From positions 1 to 11,166 of the forward strand of contig JAUWKK010000053.1 in assembly GCA_030614245.1 (NCBI GenBank): a DNA stretch of 11,166 bases, in the 5' to 3' direction. The DNA comes from Planctomycetota bacterium. Lineage in GTDB: Bacteria; Planctomycetota; PUPC01; JABMSA01; JAUWKK01. The notes beneath the pieces were generated by a model. That model had not been told where the DNA came from and searched no databases. It saw nothing but the letters and a program-made list of their open reading frames with translations. The first letter of the stretch is position 1, and each line of letters begins with the position of its first letter. Below are positions 7,010-11,166 of the stretch, piece by piece. Position numbers and translations under genes: made by a program.

Positions 7010-8251
7010 ATGAAAGCCACCCGTCTTATACTCTTGACACTGGTTCTGCTTGTGCCGGTATCTCCATGCTCAGCCGGCGATGCGGAGAAGCCCGTTTCTT
7101 CTGCGAAGGCGTTCGTGCGAGCGCTCTCCTCGACAGAATCGACAGCCGGCGAACGCGCTGCTGCCTGGGATGCGCTCCGCGCGGCCGATAAGCCGCTGCC
7201 CAAGGCTGTAGGAGCCGCTATCGACAAGGCTGGTGAGAGCGCGTGGTGGCGCTTGACCGCGCTCATCCGGTCAAATGCCGTCAGGAAGGGCTGCAAAGGA
7301 CTCCGCACGCGCAGCAGCTCTCATCAGGAGAATGTCAGGAAGGCCGTCCGTGACGGCGGCTTCTCCAGGGGCAAACTCGATCGGGCGACGGCTCCCATCG
7401 ACAAGGAACTGCAAGCGGCCAGGGCCGCTATGGAGGGAGCACCCGGATACGGCGATATCGTTGCACGCAGCGACGAAATCGAGAACAACGCCGTCCAGGC
7501 CGACAGACGCTTCGGTTGGACCCAGGAGCTTCGCGACATGCTGATCCTGCTGGCGCTGGTGAGCCAGAATACCCGCAACGGCTCGCACCGCCCGATACTG
7601 GCGCGCAACCGCCAGGTGGGCCGGTGGGTCGATCCCTGCGAAGAAGCCTGCGCCGCCCGACTGAACGTTCACCGCCTGCTGATCGGATTGCAGGTGATGT
7701 ACATCGACCCGCGGCTCGTGATCGCCTCGAAGAAACATAGCGAAGAGATGGTCGAAAAAGGCTACTTCAGCCACAAATCGCCCACGGAAGGGCTGAAGTC
7801 GCCCGGCGACCGCGCGAAACGCGAGTATACGTCGTGGTCTGGCTGGTGTGGCGAGTGCATCGCAAGACCCGGCCGGGCCTCGGGCTTGAGGGCGTTCAGG
7901 CAGTGGTATTACTCGCAGGGCCACCACGGGATAATGATCTCCGGCGCGGCTTGCGTGGGAGTCGGCTCGACCGGCGGGACGTTCACCCTGATGGTTGGGA
8001 ACGACACATCGTGGAGCGCCCCCCGCACTGTCAAGATGGACACCTACGTCCGCGGACGATATCGCGCCGGTGACGACCCCGACATGCTCTTCAAGGTGGC
8101 CCGATGGTGCCAAAAGGACGGCCTGAAAACCCAGGCCATGGACGAACTCGCGCGAGTGCTGAAGCTCAAACCGGACCACAAAGAAGCAGCCCGCATGCTG
8201 AAGGGACTTCAGCAGCGGAAGCCAGGAATGCACACAAGGCCAATGCCATGA
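7010..8251 (+). CDS. Exported CAP/SCP-domain protein with a C-terminal TPR-like helix pair
   Basis: A predicted secreted protein of 413 residues. I chose the ATG at 7010 because it begins directly with a signal peptide (MKATRLILLTLVLLVPVSPCSA, residues 1-22); an upstream in-frame GTG at 6971 lies in repeat DNA. Residues 30-210 are helical and charged without a recognised domain. Residues 218-335 match a bacterial CAP (SCP/PR-1) domain: NVHRLLIGLQ, HSEEMVEKGYFSHKSP with His255, GWCGECIA with Glu282, WYYSQGHHGIM with His305/306, and the closing VGVGSTGGTFTLMVGN. The two His and the Glu are the usual cavity residues. CAP proteins bind lipids or metals or act as peptidase-like secreted factors, and the role here is unknown. 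Residues 358-400 (LFKVARWCQKDGLKTQAMDELARVL) form a TPR-like helix pair. Cysteines near 209, 214, 280 and 283 could form disulphides. The gene converges on gnd. Confidence 0.82.
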   Translation: MKATRLILLTLVLLVPVSPCSAGDAEKPVSSAKAFVRALSSTESTAGERAAAWDALRAADKPLPKAVGAAIDKAGESAWWRLTALIRSNAVRKGCKGLRTRSSSHQENVRKAVRDGGFSRGKLDRATAPIDKELQAARAAMEGAPGYGDIVARSDEIENNAVQADRRFGWTQELRDMLILLALVSQNTRNGSHRPILARNRQVGRWVDPCEEACAARLNVHRLLIGLQVMYIDPRLVIASKKHSEEMVEKGYFSHKSPTEGLKSPGDRAKREYTSWSGWCGECIARPGRASGLRAFRQWYYSQGHHGIMISGAACVGVGSTGGTFTLMVGNDTSWSAPRTVKMDTYVRGRYRAGDDPDMLFKVARWCQKDGLKTQAMDELARVLKLKPDHKEAARMLKGLQQRKPGMHTRPMP

Positions 8252-8280
8252 GCACCGGCTTTCCAGCAGCCCGGTTCGCT

Positions 8281-8315
8281 GTTTACTGAATACTGTTCAC
8301 TTTTCACTGAATAGT
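8281..8315 (+). repeat. Heptad array, GTTTACT type, downstream of the CAP gene
   Basis: Five consecutive 7-bp units are readable: GTTTACT, GAATACT, GTTCACT, TTTCACT, GAATAGT. The array lies in the 99-bp gap between the convergent CAP and gnd genes. Just beside it are two short GC-rich inverted repeats (ACCGG/CCGGT at 8254-8275 and GCCGG/CCGGC at 8322-8337). Neither has a T-run, so no convincing terminator can be called for either gene. Confidence 0.75.
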
Positions 8316-8350
8316 GCGATTGCCGGACGCGCCCGGCCCCCACCATCCAC

Positions 8351-9760
8351 CTACTTGAGCCATTCGGTGTGGAAGTCGCCCTCCTTGTCCACTCGCTTGT
8401 ATGTGTGCGCGCCGAAGATGTCGCGCAGCGCCTGGATCATGTTTGCCGGGACGCGCGCGGTGCGGTAGGTGTCGTAGTAGGCCAGCGAAGCGCCGAGCGT
8501 CAGGCACGGAACGCCCTGTCCGATGGCAGCCGTGACGGTGTATCGCAGGCCGCGCTGCAGCTCCTGGATCCTGTCGGAGAAGCCAGGTGCGAGCAGCAGG
8601 TTTGCCGGCTCGGGGTCGGCGATATACGCCTGCTTGATGGGCTCGAGCAGCTTGGAGCGGATGATGCAGCCGCCCTTCCATATCTGGGCGATGTTGCCGA
8701 GGTTCAGGTTGTAGTCGTATTCGACGGAGGCTACGCGCAGTTGTGTCATCCCCTGCGCGTAGGAGCAGTACATCGTCGCCAGTAGTGCGTCGCGCGCCGC
8801 CTCGATGAGCTCCTCGGCTTTTCCACAATAATCGCCCTCGGGGCCCGAGAGCACCTTCGACGCGGCGACCCGTTCCTCCTTGAACGCCGAGAGAATTCGT
8901 GCGATTGTGGCGGAATCTATCGTCGGGATGGGCACGCCGATATCGAATGCGAGTTGCGAAGTCCACTTGCCGGTGCCCTTCTGTCCGGCCTTATCGAGGA
9001 TGATATCGACCATCGGCTTGCCGGTCTCGGGGTCTTTCTTGCCGAGAGCTATGGTGGCAATCTCCATGAGGTAGCCGCCGAGTTCGCCGTCGTTCCAGCG
9101 GCCGAATACTTCCGACAGCGTGGGGGCCTTCAGGCCGAGCAGGCGGGAGAGAATGTCGTAGGTCTCGGCGATGGCCTGCATGATGCCGTATTCGATGCCG
9201 TTGTGGACCATCTTGACGTAGTGGCCCGCGCCTTTCGGGCCGATGTAGCAGCAGCAGGGGGTGTCGTCGACTTGCGCCGCGATCTTCGTGAGGATCGGCG
9301 CGCAGTGGTCGTACGCTTCCTTCTGGCCGCCGGGCATGATGCTCGGGCCGTGCCTGGCGCCCTCCTCGCCGCCGCTCACGCCCATACCGATATACTGCAA
9401 GCCCGCCGCCTCCAGCTCCTCGTTGCGCCGCTGCGTATCAAGGAAATACGAATTGCCGCCGTCCATTATGATGTCGCCCTTCGAGAGCAGCGGCTTGAGC
9501 TTCTCGATGAATGCATCGACTGGAGGGCCGGACTTGACCATCAGGACTATCCGGCGCGGCGTCTGCAGCGACTCCACGAATTCTTCTATCGAATAAGTTG
9601 CAAAAATCTTCTTCCCGGCGGCCGGCCCGGCGGCGAAAGCCTCCGTCCTGGACGCCGTCCGGTTGAAAACCGACACCGAGAAGCCCTTGTCTTCCATGTT
9701 CAGGACAAGGTTCTGCCCCATCACCGCAAGGCCGATAAGGCCGATATCCTGCTTTGGCAT
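8351..9760 (-). CDS. gnd: 6-phosphogluconate dehydrogenase, decarboxylating
   Basis: Gnd converts 6-phosphogluconate and NADP+ to ribulose 5-phosphate, CO2 and NADPH in the cytosolic oxidative pentose phosphate pathway. The 469 residues match the usual length of the long-chain form. The Rossmann fold starts with GLIGLAVMGQNL (7-18), and NRT at 33-35 fits the NADP-preferring type. MDGGNSYF is at 99-106 and VSGGEEGARHGPS at 128-140. The catalytic region GAGHYVKMVHNGIEYG (177-192) contains Lys183 and Asn187. The large helical domain includes KGTGKWTSQLAFDIGVPIPT, and the conserved tail GAHTYKRVDKEGDFHTEW binds substrate in the dimer. The ATG is preceded by GGAG eight bases upstream. A good promoter lies at 9803-9831, so the gene is probably transcribed alone. 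The antisense strand is also widely open, a side effect of high GC. Confidence 0.97.
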   Translation of the reverse strand: MPKQDIGLIGLAVMGQNLVLNMEDKGFSVSVFNRTASRTEAFAAGPAAGKKIFATYSIEEFVESLQTPRRIVLMVKSGPPVDAFIEKLKPLLSKGDIIMDGGNSYFLDTQRRNEELEAAGLQYIGMGVSGGEEGARHGPSIMPGGQKEAYDHCAPILTKIAAQVDDTPCCCYIGPKGAGHYVKMVHNGIEYGIMQAIAETYDILSRLLGLKAPTLSEVFGRWNDGELGGYLMEIATIALGKKDPETGKPMVDIILDKAGQKGTGKWTSQLAFDIGVPIPTIDSATIARILSAFKEERVAASKVLSGPEGDYCGKAEELIEAARDALLATMYCSYAQGMTQLRVASVEYDYNLNLGNIAQIWKGGCIIRSKLLEPIKQAYIADPEPANLLLAPGFSDRIQELQRGLRYTVTAAIGQGVPCLTLGASLAYYDTYRTARVPANMIQALRDIFGAHTYKRVDKEGDFHTEWLK

Positions 9761-9802
9761 GTGGATACTCCGTTTATTGCTGATCGTCTGGAACAGGGGG
9801 AG

Positions 9803-9831
9803 AGATTATCAGAAAACAGCCCGGATGTCAA
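9803..9831 (-). promoter_or_regulatory. Probable sigma-70-type promoter of gnd
   Basis: On the minus strand, TTGACA (perfect -35, bases 9826-9831) is followed after exactly 17 bases by TAATCT (bases 9803-9808), preceded by TGA as in an extended -10. Transcription would start near 9796, giving a leader of about 36 bases with the GGAG ribosome-binding site. The overlapping GATAAT with a 15-base spacer is an alternative -10. Confidence 0.6.
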
Positions 9832-10141
9832 CTTTCAGGACTCCACCGCCGTCCGTCCCCGGGTGGCACGGTCAACGGTCTTTCGTTGGCCGTGGCATTC
9901 TTCCTGCTCCTTTGCACGTCCAAGCTTTGCTTGAACGCGGCACCCCAGGCAGATGGCCATCCAAGCGCGTGCATGGATCGACACAGAGAGCTCCGCAGGA
10001 GCGACGGGCCGTTGGGGCGGTATCTGTCCGTTGGCCAGGCACCCGTTGAACACACACAATGAGAAGACAACCGATCTCGATAGCCAGACCACCTCATCCG
10101 TGTTGATCTGTGGTTCCATTCCCGCCTGCTCACCATGCGAT
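9832..10141. other. Gene-free spacer between gnd and the sigma factor, repeat-like sequence
   Basis: No convincing gene is seen in these 310 bases, although several frames are open by chance. Immediately after the sigma-factor stop, the minus strand has ATGGTGAGCAGG, where an anti-sigma gene might start, but the reading does not continue into anything like a zinc-binding anti-sigma domain. The bases 10093-10116 resemble a dispersed intergenic repeat I remember from environmental genomes. The remainder reads like decayed or repetitive DNA. Confidence 0.5.
10093..10116. repeat. Possible dispersed intergenic repeat (CTCATCCGTGTTGATCTG type)
   Basis: The minus strand reads AACCACAGATCAACACGGAT. 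This closely resembles the AACCACAGATGAACACGGAT-like phrases that I recall recurring in the intergenic DNA of many environmental bacterial genomes. Only one copy is in the window, so its repeat status rests on memory and not on this sequence. Confidence 0.35.
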
Positions 10142-10717
10142 CTATTTCTTGAAATACTGCCTGAGTGATTCTGTCAGGCTGCTCTTGGCTCGCGACAGCA
10201 ACGACTTGACGGCAGGCATGGTCTTGTCCATCGCTTCGGCGATCTCGGTGTATGACAGGCCTTCGTATCGCCGCAGGATGACGGCGAGCCTCTGGGCCGG
10301 CGGGAGCTTCTCGATGGCGGCACGGACGATCCGACCGCGCTCTTCGGCCGTCATTGTTTCGAAGGGCTGTACCGCTTTTTCGTCGGGCACATTCAGGGGG
10401 GAGATATCCGGATCCGGGCCTTCGAGCACCACCGGACGCCGTACCCGGCGGCGGAGTTCGTTGTAACACACGTTGCGCGTGATACGGAACAGCCAGGTGC
10501 GGAATGCGGCCGTGGGCTTGTACTTCGGCGCCGCACGGAAGATGTTCAGGAACACCTCCTGCGCCAGGTCCTCGGCCGTCGTGGCATCACCGATGAGCCG
10601 ATAGATCGTGTTGATCACCGATTGCTGGTGGCGGACGATTAATTGATCGAAAGCCGAAAGATCGCCCCTTGCGAAGCTGGCCATCAACTCGGCATCCGAT
10701 GGCAACTGCTCTGGCAC
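10142..10717 (-). CDS. ECF-type RNA polymerase sigma factor (sigma-70 family, RpoE-like)
   Basis: A 191-residue sigma factor with only regions 2 and 4, as in the ECF group. Region 2 covers about residues 18-92, with DQLIVRHQQSVINTIYRLIG, the core-binding helix TTAEDLAQEVFLNIFR (46-61) and the -10 recognition part FRTWLFRITRNVCYNELRRR. Region 4 covers about 124-185: LPPAQRLAVILRRYEGLSY, then the helix-turn-helix YTEIAEAMDKTMPAVKSLLSRA that reads the -35 element. The start is GTG at 10717, seven bases after GGAG. Members redirect RNA polymerase in response to envelope or other stress and are usually held by an anti-sigma factor encoded directly downstream. Here the following 380 bases hold no such gene, so control must come from elsewhere or the partner has been lost. 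Target genes cannot be told from this window. Confidence 0.93.
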   Translation of the reverse strand: MPEQLPSDAELMASFARGDLSAFDQLIVRHQQSVINTIYRLIGDATTAEDLAQEVFLNIFRAAPKYKPTAAFRTWLFRITRNVCYNELRRRVRRPVVLEGPDPDISPLNVPDEKAVQPFETMTAEERGRIVRAAIEKLPPAQRLAVILRRYEGLSYTEIAEAMDKTMPAVKSLLSRAKSSLTESLRQYFKK

Positions 10718-10768
10718 CGCGGCGCTCCGAGACGCTGAAGGACACTATCGAACCCTTTTGACGACAAC

Positions 10769-10797
10769 AGGATACAGAAAGGAGGAACGGAGGGCAA
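10769..10797 (-). promoter_or_regulatory. Weak candidate promoter for the sigma factor
   Basis: On the minus strand, TTGCCC (10792-10797) and TATCCT (10769-10774) are separated by 17 bases, each matching the sigma-70 consensus at four of six positions. The start point would be near 10762, about 45 bases before the GTG. No ECF-type GGAACTT-like -35 element is evident, so self-activation is not indicated. Confidence 0.3.
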
Positions 10798-10880
10798 CGG
10801 AAATCCGCGGCATGACTCCATATCGTGAGGTATCTTATGTGCCGCGAATGTGCGCGTCAGCGTCCGGTACGCCCGGGAGA

Positions 10881-10905
10881 GGCTCCGTCTCTTCGCAGCG
10901 GAGCC
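10881..10905. other. Hairpin-forming inverted repeat
   Basis: GGCTCCG (10881-10887) and CGGAGCC (10899-10905) are perfect complements around an 11-base loop. No T-run follows, so it is not a standard terminator. It lies 35 bases left of the compound palindromic element and may be part of the same repeat region. Confidence 0.5.
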
Positions 10906-10930
10906 GCTGAGCGCCGGGGGGCATATAGGC

Positions 10931-11040
10931 TGGGGCTTCAGCCCCAGTAGAGGAGCGGAAAAAAACGCGCCGCCCTGAAGGGGCGGCGGACAGGAGTACT
11001 TGCCGTGGCCCTTCAGGGCACAGCAAGGGGCTGAAGCCCC
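10931..11040. repeat. Compound palindromic intergenic element (nested inverted repeats)
   Basis: Four palindromic modules sharing a CTTCAG/CTGAAG core are arranged symmetrically. The outer left module is TGGGGCTTCAGCCCCA (10931-10946). The inner left has 8-bp arms CGCCGCCC and GGGCGGCG (10968-10988). The inner right is GCCCTTCAGGGC (11008-11019). The outer right is GGGGCTGAAGCCCC (11027-11040). The outer modules are inverted copies, with flanks AGGCTGGGGC and GCCCCAGGCT, so the element has terminal inverted repeats of about 18 bp. No ORF inside looks real. It has the design of a REP/MITE-like non-autonomous element. Confidence 0.7.
10959..10988 (-). terminator. Possible minus-strand rho-independent terminator inside the palindromic element
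   Basis: Read on the minus strand, an 8-bp GC-only stem (arms CGCCGCCC and GGGCGGCG, loop CTTCA) is followed by CG and a run of seven T. This is the classic form of an intrinsic terminator. It could end a minus-strand transcript arriving from beyond the right edge of the window, or it may simply be part of the repeat. Confidence 0.5.
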
Positions 11041-11166
11041 AGGCTTTATGCCTTGGCCGCGACGCGGCCCGGAATCAGCTTGCGGGCGCTTCGGGGTGCA
11101 AACATCCATTGCCTCTGGATGACGGTTGTCCAGGATACCCCACGATCTGGATACAGACTCCCCTGA

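Larger units (their letters stand above)
10798..11166. other. Gene-free region upstream of the sigma factor
   Basis: No supportable gene is seen. The region contains the 10881 hairpin, the compound palindromic element, a further palindrome GGCCGCGACGCGGCC (11055-11069), and about 95 bases to the window end in which I see nothing. A long minus-strand open frame across it runs through the palindromes and lacks any recognisable domain. Confidence 0.6.

Noticed and set aside
7271..8233. A 320-codon minus-strand open frame opposite the CAP gene
   Set aside because: Antisense to a gene with a signal peptide and a recognisable CAP domain; its own translation shows no family features.
8254..8337. 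Two GC-rich inverted repeats between the convergent CAP and gnd genes as terminators
   Set aside because: Stems are only 5 bp of clean pairing and no T-run follows on either strand.
8954..9934. A 326-codon plus-strand open frame opposite gnd
   Set aside because: It lies almost entirely antisense to the well-supported gnd gene, has no recognisable domain and is explained by high GC at wobble positions.
9835..10119. A 94-codon minus-strand open frame, considered as an anti-sigma factor
   Set aside because: It lacks the HxxxCxxC-type zinc motif and any transmembrane segment, and its start overlaps the possible dispersed repeat.
10684..11109. A 141-codon minus-strand open frame overlapping the sigma-factor start
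   Set aside because: It runs through the palindromic element and hairpins and shows no domain; typical of repeat DNA read as protein.

Overview
The window reads as chromosomal DNA from a GC-rich bacterium, and its non-coding part resembles that of environmental Planctomycetota or related PVC-type lineages. That placement is inference at low to moderate confidence. It rests on large secreted or TPR-rich proteins of no clear named family, a CAP-domain secreted protein, an ECF sigma factor, heptanucleotide tandem repeats beside genes, and a compound palindromic element built on GGGGCTTCAGCCCC. No rRNA, tRNA, CRISPR array or complete insertion sequence is visible.

Layout, left to right. Bases 3-4843 (+) carry two co-oriented genes joined by an ATGA stop/start overlap. 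The first is a large TPR/helical protein whose 5' end lies outside the window. The second is an exported protein with a signal peptide, about seven TolB/PD40-type propeller motifs and a C-terminal TPR region. Bases 4754-6963 hold the most unusual part. A 90-bp direct repeat of the 3' end of the propeller-TPR gene, each copy running into a (GTGATCA)n heptad array, brackets an accessory module of about 2 kb. The module contains the last 57 codons of a type III restriction Res subunit, an intact DUF262 plus HNH-like (GmrSD/SspE/BrxU-type) protein, and the first 37 codons of what looks like the partner Mod methyltransferase. This looks like a relic of a restriction operon that kept only its DUF262 gene and sits between att-like or duplication-derived repeats.

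Bases 7010-8251 (+) encode an exported CAP/SCP-domain protein, flanked on both sides by a second heptad family (GTTTACT-like). Converging on it from the minus strand is gnd (6-phosphogluconate dehydrogenase, 8351-9760), with a good sigma-70-type promoter. Further right on the minus strand is an ECF-type sigma factor (10142-10717) with no anti-sigma gene next to it in the window. The last 450 bases are gene-free and contain several hairpins, including a nested inverted-repeat element at 10931-11040.

The TPR and propeller-TPR genes probably act together as one transcription unit of unknown purpose. The DUF262 gene may now depend on read-through from them. gnd is housekeeping (oxidative pentose phosphate pathway). 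The sigma factor and the CAP protein have no visible functional link to their neighbours.
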